Part shown: in pieces, positions 39,028-48,075 of the stretch
Numbering within the stretch: position 1 is the stretch's first letter
Layout of the letters: each line of letters opens with the position of its first letter
Source: Nocardioides humi
GTDB taxonomy: Bacteria; Actinomycetota; Actinomycetes; Propionibacteriales; Nocardioidaceae
DNA length: 64,000 nt
Assembly: GCF_006494775.1 (NCBI RefSeq)
Contig: NZ_CP041146.1
Span: 2,294,001-2,358,000 of the forward strand
Direction: 5' to 3'
The notes under the pieces: model-generated
Told to the model about the DNA's origin: nothing
The model's database searches: none
What the model saw: only the letters and a program-made list of their open reading frames with translations
Position numbers and translations under genes: made by a program

Positions 39028-40563
39028 ATGCTCCTGCTCCGCGTCGCGGCCTCGGGGATCGCCGCCGTCCTCGCCCTGTCGCTCGGCACCGCGCCCCGCG
39101 CGGCGGCCGACCCCGATCCCGGCCTGCCCGGGCTGCCCGGGCTCCCGGCGCTGCCGGCCGTCCCGGGGCTGCCGATCCCGTCGCTGCCCACCGACCTGCT
39201 CGCGCCGCGGTTCACCGGCGCGGCGGTCACCCCGCAGCCGCTCCCGGCGCCACCGGTCCCGCAGAACCCGTACCTCGCGCCGAACGGGCGCAGCAGCATG
39301 CACAACGACCCCTACAGCACCGACGCGTACGCCGGGTCCGGGCCGACCGGGCGCAACCTGCAGGTGCGCACCGCGTCGTACGGGATCCGGGAGTGCGCCA
39401 CGATCGCGTTCGACTCCCGCGACCGGATCGTCGGGCTGTGCGGCGGGCTGGAGGGCTTCACCATGATGGTGATCGACCCGGTCACGCTGCGCGCGATCTC
39501 GCAGCTGCAGCTCTCCGCGCGCGACCTCAGCAAGGCCGCGAACCCGTTCACCGACATCTGCGGCGGCACGTACTTCTTCCTCGACGGCCAGGACCGCGCG
39601 TACGCCACGACGACCGACTCCTCGATCGCCGAGGTGGCGGTCGGCGCGGACGGGACGCTGACCCGCGGCCGGACCTGGCCGCTCGCCGCCCACCTCGGCG
39701 CCGACGACTGCCTCGTCGCGACCGGCGTCGACTGGGACGGCCGGGTCTGGTGGTTCAGCCAGCAGGGCACGGTCGGGACGCTCGACCGCGCCACGGGCGC
39801 GGTGCGGGCGCTGCAGCTGCCGGCGGGCGAGGGGATCTTCAACTCCGTCTCCACCGACGAGACCGGCGGCGTCTACTTCGTCTCCACCCACCAGACCTAC
39901 CGCCTCGACGCCGCCGCCGACGGCACGCCGGCCATCACCTGGGCGATCCCCTACGACCGCGGCACCCGCACGAAGCCGGGCATGCTCTCCCAGGGATCCG
40001 GTACGTCGCCCACGCTGATCGGCGAGCGCTGGATCGCGATCGCCGACAACGCCGAGCCGCAGAGCCACGTCCTCGTCTACGACCGCCGCACGGGGGTCGC
40101 CGACCGCGAGCACTGCTCGATCCCCGTGCTGCAGAGCGGTGCCAGCACGACCGAGAACAGCCTGGTGGCCGCGGGCGAGTCGCTGATCATCGAGAACAAC
40201 TACGGGTACTCCAGCGTGCTCTCCACGACCCTCGGCAAGACCACCACCCCCGGCGTCTCCCGGGTGATGATCGACCCGGACGGCTGCCACGTCGCCTGGA
40301 CCAACCCGACCGTCGCGCCGTCGTCGGTCCCGAAGGCCTCCCTCGGCAACGGCCTCGTCTACGTCTACTCCAAGCCCGGCGGCAACCTGGTCGACCCGTG
40401 GTACGTCACCGCCATCGACATCCGCACCGGCCAGACCCGCTGGAGCCGCCTCACCGGCACCGGCATCCAGTGGAACAACCACTACGCCTCGATCTACCTC
40501 GGTCCGGACGGCGCCCTCTACATCGCCACCATCGTGGGGTTGGTCCGGCTCACGGACGGCTAG
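39028..40563 (+). CDS. Secreted beta-propeller-like protein under a KstR-type box
   Basis: A 511-aa exported protein. A signal peptide ends near APRAAAD (residue about 27), followed by a collagen-like PGLPGLP repeat region to about residue 50. The remainder has periodic beta segments typical of a propeller (VGLCGGLEGFTMMVIDP, WWFSQQGTVGTLD, VYFVSTHQTYRLD, LYIATIVGLVRL). No catalytic motif is seen. The KstR-type operator suggests a role in steroid or sterol use, possibly ligand binding outside the cell. Its stop TAG is formed by the CTAG that opens the MITE-like element. Confidence 0.68.
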   Translation: MLLLRVAASGIAAVLALSLGTAPRAAADPDPGLPGLPGLPALPAVPGLPIPSLPTDLLAPRFTGAAVTPQPLPAPPVPQNPYLAPNGRSSMHNDPYSTDAYAGSGPTGRNLQVRTASYGIRECATIAFDSRDRIVGLCGGLEGFTMMVIDPVTLRAISQLQLSARDLSKAANPFTDICGGTYFFLDGQDRAYATTTDSSIAEVAVGADGTLTRGRTWPLAAHLGADDCLVATGVDWDGRVWWFSQQGTVGTLDRATGAVRALQLPAGEGIFNSVSTDETGGVYFVSTHQTYRLDAAADGTPAITWAIPYDRGTRTKPGMLSQGSGTSPTLIGERWIAIADNAEPQSHVLVYDRRTGVADREHCSIPVLQSGASTTENSLVAAGESLIIENNYGYSSVLSTTLGKTTTPGVSRVMIDPDGCHVAWTNPTVAPSSVPKASLGNGLVYVYSKPGGNLVDPWYVTAIDIRTGQTRWSRLTGTGIQWNNHYASIYLGPDGALYIATIVGLVRLTDG

Positions 40564-40727
40564 TGTCCTGTCAGGTTGGAGCGCTGACATAGTCGGTGGT
40601 CATGGTGCGTGCATCGCAAGGCGGCCGTGCGAGGGCATACCGGGTCGTCTGTCGAGCGCGGCCAACGCCGCGAGGTGCGTGCCAGGGCCGCCGAATATGG
40701 CGGCGAATCAGCCTGACAGGACACTAG
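40560..40727. mobile_element. MITE-like element, copy 1
   Basis: A 168-bp stretch bounded by a perfect 16-bp inverted repeat (CTAGTGTCCTGTCAGG and its complement). The inner 78 bases (40605-40682) match, in reverse orientation, the inner 77 bases of the element at 48959-49123 at roughly 85%. No coding capacity. It sits between the convergent propeller and kinase genes, and its ends supply the stop of the first and the last residues and stop of the second. Confidence 0.75.
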
Positions 40728-41702
40728 ATCGGGGTCGCCACAGGCAGCCGGCGGCGGCCGCGAGCACGTCGTCGACGGGCACGTCGCGCAGCCGGCCGGC
40801 CCCGCGGGCGGCGACCAGCGAACGGGCGGTGCAGCGCGCGGTGGCCGGATCGAGGCCGGCGTCCCGCTCGAGGCTGCGGACGAGGGCGGCCGCGGCGTCC
40901 GGCTCCCCCGGCCCGCCACCGGTGGGCGGTCGGGGACCAGGACGGCCGCTCCGGCGAGCAGCGCCAGGACGGCGGCGGCCGCTCCGGTCCCCGCCGCCCG
41001 GCGTCGGGACGGCCTGGTCGCGGCCGCCCGCAGGTCGTCGCGGAGAGCGTCGCGGAGGGCGTCGCGGAGGGCCGCCGCCGAGGCCGGCGGGTCGCGCAGC
41101 ACCTGCTCGAGCGCGCTGCCGGGAGGACCGGCGAGGACGGCTCGGAGCAGGCGGACCAGCGCCCGGACGTCGTCCGCGATCCCGTCGCCGCCGACCGCGG
41201 CGGCGATGCCGAAGTCCCCGAGGTAGGCGACCGTGTGGGTGCCGCGGCGGCGCAGCAGCACGTTGGACGCCTTGATGTCGCGATGGACCAGGCCCACGCG
41301 GTGCGCCTCGGCCAGCCCGTCGGCGACCTGGGCGACGAGCTCGGCCGCATCGCGGGCGGGCAGCGGGCCGTGCCGGCGTACCGCGGTGCCGAGATCGCCG
41401 TCGGGCACCAGCTGGCCGGCGATGTAGAGCCGTCCGTCGATCTCGCCGTGCGCGAAGACCTGGACGACGTGCGGCGAGTCCAGCGACGCCTGCAGCCGGG
41501 CCTCGCGGACGAACCCGGCCCGGAAGCCGGGATCGCCGGCGTGGGGCTCCGCGATCAGCTTGAGCGCGACGCGGCGGCCCAGCACGGTGTCGACCGCCTC
41601 GTAGACCGTCCCCATCCCGCCCCGGCCCAGCCAGCGCACGATGCGGTACGGCCCGAGCTCGTCGCCGGGCGCCGGCGTACCGGAGCGGGGCGGGGTCGGC
41701 AT
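40708..41702 (-). CDS. Ser/Thr protein kinase with shortened C-lobe (frameshifted)
   Basis: Receptor-like kinase of about 331 aa after restoring one G in the run opposite 40905-40909. N-lobe: GRGGMGTVYEA near residue 27 and VALKL near 49. Catalytic HRDIKASN near 142 and DFG near 169 are intact, but the activation segment and the APE motif are missing: DFGIAAAV runs straight into ADDVRALVRLL. A membrane helix (AAAVLALLAGAAVLV) near 250 leads to a short external domain with Cys pairs. The last residues and stop come from the MITE end. It may be a pseudokinase or an unusual active form. Confidence 0.7.
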
Positions 41703-41744
41703 CCCCCCGTTCTACCCGCTCGTCGCGGAGCGGGCGAACGGTCG

Positions 41745-42039
41745 TCCCCAGGCTCGTGGCTCACTGGACTACCTTCCTCGCGTCGGTGGTCCTGGATGGG
41801 CCGCTGATGCACCCCAGGTGCCGTCGGGTCACTGCCCTGCTCGCTCGACCCAGTGAGGTCCACGATGAGTTCTGCAGGGCCCGGCGGTCACTCGGGACGC
41901 CGTGATCGTCGACAGGGCTGAGCGCCAAGGCCGACCCCGTGGCTGGCTGGGAGCGCCGATCAGTGAGCTGACTGACAGATGCGTCCCGGCACCGAAAAGA
42001 GGGTGCCTCCCCACTGGGTCTAGCAGCGAGGAGGCTGAC
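41745..42039 (+). ncRNA. Candidate bridge (seek) RNA region of the IS110 element
   Basis: No gene occupies 41703-42039, the longest gene-free stretch in the window. IS110-type elements (as opposed to IS1111) encode their guiding bridge RNA upstream of the transposase. Short stems are visible, for example GGCACC/GGTGCC around a GAAAAGA loop at 41988-42007. No target-binding loops were identified, so this is by position and family knowledge. Confidence 0.4.
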
Positions 42040-43395
42040 GTGAAGTCTGCCAGCACCACCCCGAACAACACCACAGGTAGGAAACTGCCCGACCAGCTGC
42101 CTGAGGAGCTGCCTGGGGAGCTGCCTGGGGAGCTGCCTGAGGAGCTGCCTGAGGAGCTGCCTGAGGAGCTGCCTGAGGAGCTGCCTGAGGAGCCCGTCAA
42201 CAGTGTCACCGCCGGTGTGGACTGGGCCAGCGAGGACCACGCGGTCAGCATCGTCAACGACCGTGGCCTCGAGATCGCCCGCAAGAGCGTCGATCACACC
42301 AGCCCCGGACTCCGCGCCCTGGTGAAGTTCCTGGGCCAGCACGGCGTGGGCGAGGTCGCCATCGAGCGCGGCGACGGACCGGTCGTCGACGCCCTGCTCG
42401 AGGCGGACATGACCGTGGTCGTGATCAGCCCGAACCGGCTCAAGAACCTGCGCAGCCGCTACGGCTCGGCCGGCAACAAGGACGACCGGTTCGACGCCTA
42501 CGTCCTGGCCGACACCCTGCGCACCGACCGGACCCGGCTCCGCCCGCTCACCCACAACAGCGAGGCCACCAAGACCCTGCGCGCCACCGTCCGCGCCCGC
42601 CGCGAACTGGTCAAGCACCGCGTCGCGCTGTGCAACCAGCTCCGCGCGCACCTGCAGGCCGCGTTCCCCGGCGCGGTCGGGCTCTTCAGTGACTTGGACT
42701 CCCAGATCAGCCTGAAGTTCCTGGCCCGCTTCGACTGCCAGGAGCGAGCCGACTGGCTCAGCGTGAAGCGACTGGCTGCCTGGCTTGGCAGTGTCGGCTA
42801 CTGCGGCCGCAAGGACCCCGCCGACCTGTTCGCGCACCTGCAGAATGCGCCCCGCGGACCGGTCGGTCCCGACGGCGCGGCCCGCGCCCACGTCACCCGC
42901 GCCATGCTGAGCGTCCTGACCGAGATCGTCGAGCAGATCGCCACTCTGGAAGCCCAGATCGCCGAACAACTCGCCCTGCACGCCGACGCCCACATCTTCC
43001 AGTCCCTGCCCCGTGGCGGCACCGTTCGCGCCGCGCGACTGCTCGCCGAAATCGGCGACGTCCGCGGCCGCTTCCCCGACGCCGCGTCCCTGGCCTGTCT
43101 GGCCGGCGTCGCGCCCTCGACCCGCCAGTCCGGCAAGCACAAGGCCGTCACCTACAGGTGGGCGGTCAACAAGGAGCTCCGCGACGCGGTCTGCGACTTC
43201 GCCGGCGACTCCCGACGCGCCAACCCCTGGGCCGCGAAGATCTACAACGACGCCATCGCCCGCGGCAAGGACCATCCCCACGCCACCCGCATCCTGGCCC
43301 GCGCCTGGCTCGGCGTCATCTGGCGCTGCTGGCAAGACGGCACCACCTACCAGCCCGACCAACACAACGCGCTCCAAGCCGTTCTCGCGGCCTGA
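42040..43395 (+). CDS. IS110-family transposase with LPEE tandem repeats
   Basis: A 451-aa recombinase. The start is the GTG at 42040 with GAGGAGG six bases before it. The N-terminal DEDD RuvC-like domain shows GVDWASEDH, AIERG and DDRFDAYVLADTL; the C-terminal Transposase_20 domain carries GTVRAARLLAEIGD (with SLPRGG before it) and an LAGVAPSTRQSGKHK segment. The first 55 residues are unusual: nine 4-residue units of the type LPEE encoded by a 12-bp tandem repeat. It looks intact and potentially active. Confidence 0.9.
   Translation: MKSASTTPNNTTGRKLPDQLPEELPGELPGELPEELPEELPEELPEELPEEPVNSVTAGVDWASEDHAVSIVNDRGLEIARKSVDHTSPGLRALVKFLGQHGVGEVAIERGDGPVVDALLEADMTVVVISPNRLKNLRSRYGSAGNKDDRFDAYVLADTLRTDRTRLRPLTHNSEATKTLRATVRARRELVKHRVALCNQLRAHLQAAFPGAVGLFSDLDSQISLKFLARFDCQERADWLSVKRLAAWLGSVGYCGRKDPADLFAHLQNAPRGPVGPDGAARAHVTRAMLSVLTEIVEQIATLEAQIAEQLALHADAHIFQSLPRGGTVRAARLLAEIGDVRGRFPDAASLACLAGVAPSTRQSGKHKAVTYRWAVNKELRDAVCDFAGDSRRANPWAAKIYNDAIARGKDHPHATRILARAWLGVIWRCWQDGTTYQPDQHNALQAVLAA
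42085..42192 (+). repeat. 12-bp tandem repeat (9 units)
   Basis: Nine units of CTGCCTGAGGAG or close variants encode LPDQ, LPEE, LPGE, LPGE and five LPEE. It lies within the transposase N-terminus. Such an in-frame minisatellite can expand or contract by slippage without breaking the frame. Confidence 0.85.
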
Positions 43396-43487
43396 CGTTG
43401 ACACAGGGCTACTCATCGGGGATCCGGGTCACCCGCGTCCCCCGATCCCGGCCGGGCGGTCGGCCGGCGGCCCGGTAGCGTCGCGAC

Positions 43488-44341
43488 ATGACCGAGCGCG
43501 GCGGGTGGGCGAGCGAGGCCGACCGGATGGCGGCCCTGAGCCTCCTGGAGTCGGCGTACGGCGAGGGTCGTCTCTCCCGCCCGAGTGGGAGAGGCGGGGC
43601 GAGCTCGCGCTGCGTGCGGAGACCCTGGCCGAGCTCACCGGCCTCACCGAGGACCTCCGGGGCGGCGACCCCGCGGGCGGACACGCGACGAGGTCGCGCC
43701 GCGCCGCGATCGCCGGGGCCGTGATCGCGTTGGCGGTCATGGGAGGAGCGGCCTACGTGGTCGTCCGGAGCGACGAGCCCGAGCCGGCCACCGCCACCGG
43801 CCTGACCGACCGGGCACCAGCCGCTGAGCCGGCCGAGCCGGCCGAGCCGGCCGAGCCGGCCGAGCCGGAGCCGGAGCCGCCAGTGGACGAGGCCGCCTAC
43901 TCCTTCACCCCGGACGGCGTGCGCCGCTTCGCCGCCCTCTACCAGGAGGAGTTCGGCGAAGGGCCGCGCGCGCTGGCCTTCGGCTTCACCGATCACCAGG
44001 CCGTGATCTACCGCCCCTCCCCGGAGCGAGGCAAGATCCACCGCTGGTTCCTGCAGGGCAGCACCTTCCTCGACGACGGCGCACGGACGCCGAGCGCGCC
44101 GCTCGAGCCCGGGCTGATCGCCTTCGCCGAGGTCGACGTCGACGCGATGTTCGGGCACGTGCGCACCGCGCGGCGCTCGGCCGCCGGCCCCGTGGACATC
44201 CTCGGCGTGACGATCCTGCGCACCGACGGCCGGGCCGCCGTGGTGGTCTCCGCAGGCAACCGCTCGAGCGGCACCTGCTACCGGATCACGACCACCCTCG
44301 GCGGCGAGGTGCTCACCCGGGGCGAGGAGCCCTGCGGCTGA
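43488..44341 (+). CDS. DUF1707-domain membrane-anchored protein (frameshifted)
   Basis: About 284 aa when restored. The first 55 residues match DUF1707 (SEADRMAALSLLESAYGEGRLS, PEWERRGELALRAETLAELTGL), but the frame slips at the CCC run 43576-43578; adding one C joins them. One membrane helix (AIAGAVIALAVMGGAAYVVV) is followed by an AEP repeat linker (five GAGCCGGCC units) and an extracytoplasmic domain of unknown fold. DUF1707 is often N-terminal in actinobacterial signalling proteins. It is divergent from the kinase, now separated from it by the IS. Confidence 0.65.
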
Positions 44342-44372
44342 GCGGCCGACACGTCCGAGCGCCCCGCCCGGG

Positions 44373-45701
44373 TCAGTACAGCAGGGCCGTCGCGGGATCG
44401 CCCACCAGGTCGGCGACGTCGGCGAGGAACTGCGAGGCGGTGGCGCCGTCGATGTGCCGGTGGTCGAAGGACAGCGCGAGGGTCATCACCTGGCGGGGCA
44501 CGACCTGGTCGCCGACGACCCACGGCTGCGGCTTGATCGCGCCGAGGCAGAGGATCGCGGACTCGCCGGGGTTGATGATCGGCATGCCGCCGTCGATCCC
44601 GAACACGCCCACGTTGGTGATCGTGAACGACCCGCCGGCCAGGTCGGCCGGCTGGGTGCGGCCCTCGCGGGCGGTGGCGGTCAGCGCCTCGAGCGCCCGG
44701 GCGAGCTCGACGAGCGAGAGCGCGTGGGCGTCCTTGACGTTGGGGACGATCAGCCCGCGCGGGGTGGCGGCGGCGATGCCGAGGTTGACGTAGTGCTTGA
44801 CCACGACCTCCTGGGCGGCCTCGTCCCAGGCCGAGTTGACCAACGGGGTACGACGCAGCGCGAGCAGGCAGGCCCGGGCGACCACCAGCAGCGGGCTCAC
44901 CTTGACCCCCTCGAGCTCGCGGCGCTCCTTGAGCCGGGCCACCAGCTCGACGGTCGCGGTCGCGTCGATGGTCACCCACTCGGCGGCGTGGGGCGCGGAG
45001 AAGGCGGAGGCCACCATCGCGCCGGCCATCTGCTTGCGCACGCCCTTCACCGGCTCGCGGGTCTCGCGGCCGGCGGGGTCGGCGGCGACGGGTACGGCGG
45101 ACGCCGGACGCGCGGCGCCGCCCGCGGCCGAGCCGGGCTGGGCCGCGGCGAGCACGTCCTCCTTGCTGACCGTCCCCCGCGGGCCGGTGGGGACCAGCGC
45201 GGCGAGGTCGACCCCGAGGTCGCGGGCCAGCCGCCGGACCAGGGGCTTGGCCAGCGCCCGGATCGGGCGCCCCGCCTCCTCCGGAGCCGGAGCCGGGGCG
45301 GGGGCCGAGCCGGCAGCGGGGGCGGGGTCGTCCTTGCGGGCCCGCCGCTTGAGCGCCCGCTGCTTGGGCCCGTAGCCGACCAGGGTGGCGTTCCCCTCCG
45401 GCGGCACGTTGGTGTCGATCACGACCGGTCCGGACGCGGCCGGGGCCGGGGCGGTGGCGGCGCCGGGCTCGCCGATCTGGATGATCGGCGTACCGACCTC
45501 GACCGTGGCGCCCTCGGCGACGAGCAGCGCCAGCACCTCCCCGCCGTAGGGCGAGGGCAGCTCGACGATGGACTTGGCGGTCTCGATCTCGACGATGACG
45601 TCGTTGACGGCGATCACGTCGCCGACCTTGACCCGCCAGGCCACGATCTCGGCCTCGGTGAGGCCCTCGCCGACGTCGGGGAGCTTGAACTCGTTCGTCA
45701 T
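44373..45701 (-). CDS. bkdC: Branched-chain 2-oxoacid dehydrogenase E2 (dihydrolipoyl acyltransferase)
   Basis: A 442-aa acyltransferase core of the complex. The lipoyl domain (residues 1-80) has the lipoylated Lys in EIETAKSIVELPSP; a peripheral subunit-binding domain (AKPLVRRLARDLGVDL) lies near 150; the catalytic domain ends with SFDHRHIDGA near 412 (active-site His). Last gene of the E1alpha-E1beta-E2 operon, 15 bases after E1beta. E3 (lipoamide dehydrogenase) is not present here and would be shared from elsewhere. Confidence 0.9.
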   Translation of the reverse strand: MTNEFKLPDVGEGLTEAEIVAWRVKVGDVIAVNDVIVEIETAKSIVELPSPYGGEVLALLVAEGATVEVGTPIIQIGEPGAATAPAPAASGPVVIDTNVPPEGNATLVGYGPKQRALKRRARKDDPAPAAGSAPAPAPAPEEAGRPIRALAKPLVRRLARDLGVDLAALVPTGPRGTVSKEDVLAAAQPGSAAGGAARPASAVPVAADPAGRETREPVKGVRKQMAGAMVASAFSAPHAAEWVTIDATATVELVARLKERRELEGVKVSPLLVVARACLLALRRTPLVNSAWDEAAQEVVVKHYVNLGIAAATPRGLIVPNVKDAHALSLVELARALEALTATAREGRTQPADLAGGSFTITNVGVFGIDGGMPIINPGESAILCLGAIKPQPWVVGDQVVPRQVMTLALSFDHRHIDGATASQFLADVADLVGDPATALLY

Positions 45702-45715
45702 GGCGGCGTTCCTCC

Positions 45716-46693
45716 TCAGAACCCGAAGGTCCGGTCGACGGCGTCGAGGACCCGGTCGAGGTCGGGCAGGAACGCCTCCTCGATCCGGGCGGGCGGGTAC
45801 GGCGTGTCGAAGCCGCCGACGCGGAGCACCGGCGCCTCGAGGGAGTGGAAGCACTCCTCGGTGACCCGGGCCGCGATCTCGGCGCCGACGCCGAGGGTCA
45901 CGTGGGCCTCGTGGACGACGACCAGGCGGCCGGTGCGTCGTACCGACTCGTAGACGGGGACCAGGTCCAGCGGCGAGAGGGTGCGCAGGTCGATGACCTC
46001 GAGCGAGCGCCCCTCCTCGGCGGCGACGGTGGCGGCGTCGAGGCAGGTCGAGACGGTCGGGCCGTAGGCGACGAGGGTGGCGTCGCCGCCCGAGCGCACG
46101 ACCCGCGACTGCCACAGCGGCGCGGCCGGGGCCTCGATGTCGACCTCGGCCTTCGTGGAGTGGTAGAGCCGCTTCGGCTCGAGGAAGACCACCGGGTCGT
46201 CGGCGTGGACGGCCTGCTGGATCATGGCGTACGCGTCGGCCGGGTTGGAGCAGGCGACCACCTTGAGGCCGGGCGTGTGCACGAACTGCGCCTCGGGCGA
46301 CTCGCTGTGGTGCTCGACCGCGCCGATGCCGCCGCCGAACGGGATCCGGATGACCATCGGGATCCGCACCCGGCCCTGGCTGCGGAAGTGCAGCTTGGCG
46401 ACCTGGCACACGATCTGGTCGTACGCCGGGTAGACGAAGCCGTCGAACTGGATCTCGACCACCGGCCGGTAGCCGCGCATCGCGAGGCCGACGGCGGTGC
46501 CGACGATCCCGGACTCGGCGAGCGGCGTGTCGATCACCCGCGCGTCGCCGAAGTCCTTCTGCAGCCCGTCGGTGATCCGGAAGACGCCGCCGAGCGTGCC
46601 GACGTCCTCCCCCATGATCACGACCTTCGGGTCGTCCTCCATGGCCTTGCGGAGGCCGGCGTTGAGGGCCTTGGCCAGGGTCATCGTCGCCAT
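45716..46693 (-). CDS. bkdB: Branched-chain 2-oxoacid dehydrogenase E1 beta subunit
   Basis: A 325-aa thiamine-diphosphate enzyme subunit. Typical blocks: MTLAKALNAGLRKAM at the start, the cofactor-contacting MGEDVGTLGGVFRIT near 27, TPLAESGIVGTAVGLA near 56, and a transketolase C-terminal domain (TLVAYGPTVSTCLDAA). It pairs with the upstream E1alpha. The start is the ATG just after the E1alpha stop. Confidence 0.9.
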   Translation of the reverse strand: MATMTLAKALNAGLRKAMEDDPKVVIMGEDVGTLGGVFRITDGLQKDFGDARVIDTPLAESGIVGTAVGLAMRGYRPVVEIQFDGFVYPAYDQIVCQVAKLHFRSQGRVRIPMVIRIPFGGGIGAVEHHSESPEAQFVHTPGLKVVACSNPADAYAMIQQAVHADDPVVFLEPKRLYHSTKAEVDIEAPAAPLWQSRVVRSGGDATLVAYGPTVSTCLDAATVAAEEGRSLEVIDLRTLSPLDLVPVYESVRRTGRLVVVHEAHVTLGVGAEIAARVTEECFHSLEAPVLRVGGFDTPYPPARIEEAFLPDLDRVLDAVDRTFGF

Positions 46694-46694
46694 C

Positions 46695-47823
46695 TCAGCG
46701 CACCTCCTCGTACGCCGCGGCGTGCGCGTCGTACTCGGCCTGCTGGGCGGCCAGCTCCGCGGTCTTCTCCGCGTGGACGAGGTCCCACAGCCCGTGGACG
46801 GGGGATCGGGGAGGGCGTGGCACTCGCGGCGCATCCGCTCGCCGAGCGCGTCCGCCTCCGCCGCGACCTCGGCCACGAACGCGTCGTCGGCCAGCCCGTT
46901 GCGGCGCAGGTAGACCTCGAGCCGGGCGATCGGGTCCTTGAGCTTCCAGTGCTCGACGTCGTCGCTGAGCCGGTAGCGGGTGGGGTCGTCGGTGGTGGTG
47001 TGGGCGCCCATCCGGTAGGTGTAGGCCTCGATCAGGATCGGTCCCTGCCCCTCGCGGGCCCGCTGCAGCGCGGCCTTCGTGACGGCGTACGTCGCCAGCA
47101 CGTCGTTGCCGTCGACGCGGATGCCCGGGAAGCCGAAGCCGTGGGCCCGGCGGTAGAGCGGGATGCGGGACTGCCGCTCGAACGGCTCGGAGATCGCCCA
47201 CTGGTTGTTCTGGCAGAAGAAGACGACCGGCGCGTTGTAGGAGGCGGCGAAGACGAACGCCTCGTTGACGTCGCCCTGCGACGACGCGCCGTCGCCGAAG
47301 TGGGCGACGACCGCCATGCCGCGCTCGGGGTCGCCGGTGCCGACGAGGCCGTCGCGCTGGACGCCCATCGCGTAGCCGGTGGCGTGCAGGGTCTGGGCGC
47401 CGATCACGATCGTGTAGAGCCCGAAGCTGTGCTCCGCCGGGTCCCAGCTGCCCTGGTCGACGCCGCGGAACATGCTGAGCAGCTTCACCGGGTCGACGCC
47501 GCGGACCCACGCGACGCCGTGCTCCCGGTAGGTCGGGAAGACGTAGTCCTGCGGCGCCAGCGCCCGCGCGGCGCCGATCTGGGCGGCCTCCTGGCCGAGC
47601 AGCTGGGCCCACAGGCCGAGCTCGCCGTGGCGCTGCAGCGCGGTCGCCTCGATGTCGAGGCGGCGCACGAGCGTCATGTCGCGGTAGAAGCCGCGCAGCT
47701 CGTCGGCGCTGAAGTCGGCGTCGAAGCCGGGATGGTGCACCCGCTCGCCCTCGGGGTGAGGAGCTGCACGAGCTCGGGATCGGGTGCGTGCTCGGGAGCC
47801 GGTCCGAAGACGGGATCGCTCAT
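46695..47823 (-). CDS. bkdA: Branched-chain 2-oxoacid dehydrogenase E1 alpha subunit (two frameshifts)
   Basis: Thiamine-diphosphate-binding E1alpha of about 376 aa when restored. The ThDP motif GDGASSQGDVNEAFVFA is near residue 175 and the ThDP-end CQNN near 200; the phosphorylation-loop region RMGAHTTTDDPTRY matches branched-chain (not pyruvate) E1alpha. Two single-base losses break the frame: in the G run 47753-47756 (N-terminus, LLTPEGERVHHPG) and in 46800-46804 (C-terminus, VHGLWDLVHAEKT). The MSDPVFGPAPE start at 47823 is used. The operon supplies branched acyl-CoA from Val, Leu and Ile. Confidence 0.82.
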
Positions 47824-48045
47824 GTCGCCACTCCTTGCAACCGCCCGCGGGATCGCCGCGGCGCGGGTCGGGGTCGGTCCGTGGTTCCGGGATCCGTCAC
47901 AGGGGTGGCGTGACGTGTGAGCCGGAGCACACCTTCATCGCCACGATACTCGTCCCCATGATCGGCAGATGGTTCCCTCCGCCGTACGGCGGCTGGCGCG
48001 ACGCGCAGGAGACCGCTCCCGGCGCCCTGTCCCCCAGGGCAGGAC

Positions 48046-48069
48046 GGCGGCCCGGGGAGCCGGGCCGCC
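48046..48069 (-). terminator. Hairpin terminator after the 48076 gene
   Basis: A perfect 10-bp stem GGCGGCCCGG/CCGGGCCGCC with a GGAG tetraloop, 7 bases beyond the stop of the minus-strand gene. Confidence 0.75.
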
Positions 48070-48075
48070 CTCATC

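Larger units (their letters stand above)
41740..43430 (+). mobile_element. IS110-family insertion sequence (ends approximate)
   Basis: A transposase of IS110 type with about 300 bases of non-coding sequence before it and a short 3' flank. It sits between two divergent genes, the kinase and the DUF1707 gene. IS110 elements lack inverted repeats, so the exact ends cannot be set from sequence alone. Confidence 0.7.

Noticed and set aside
42085..42192. CRISPR-like tandem repeats
   Set aside because: 12-bp units with no spacers, in frame within the transposase; an in-gene minisatellite.
41761..43416. Minus-strand frame of about 550 codons across the IS110 element
   Set aside because: Antisense to the transposase and its repeats; no recognisable domain.
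48061..48074. Small coding frame in the 47824-48075 gap
   Set aside because: No ribosome-binding site or codon bias; the gap holds a terminator hairpin and presumably the bkd promoter.
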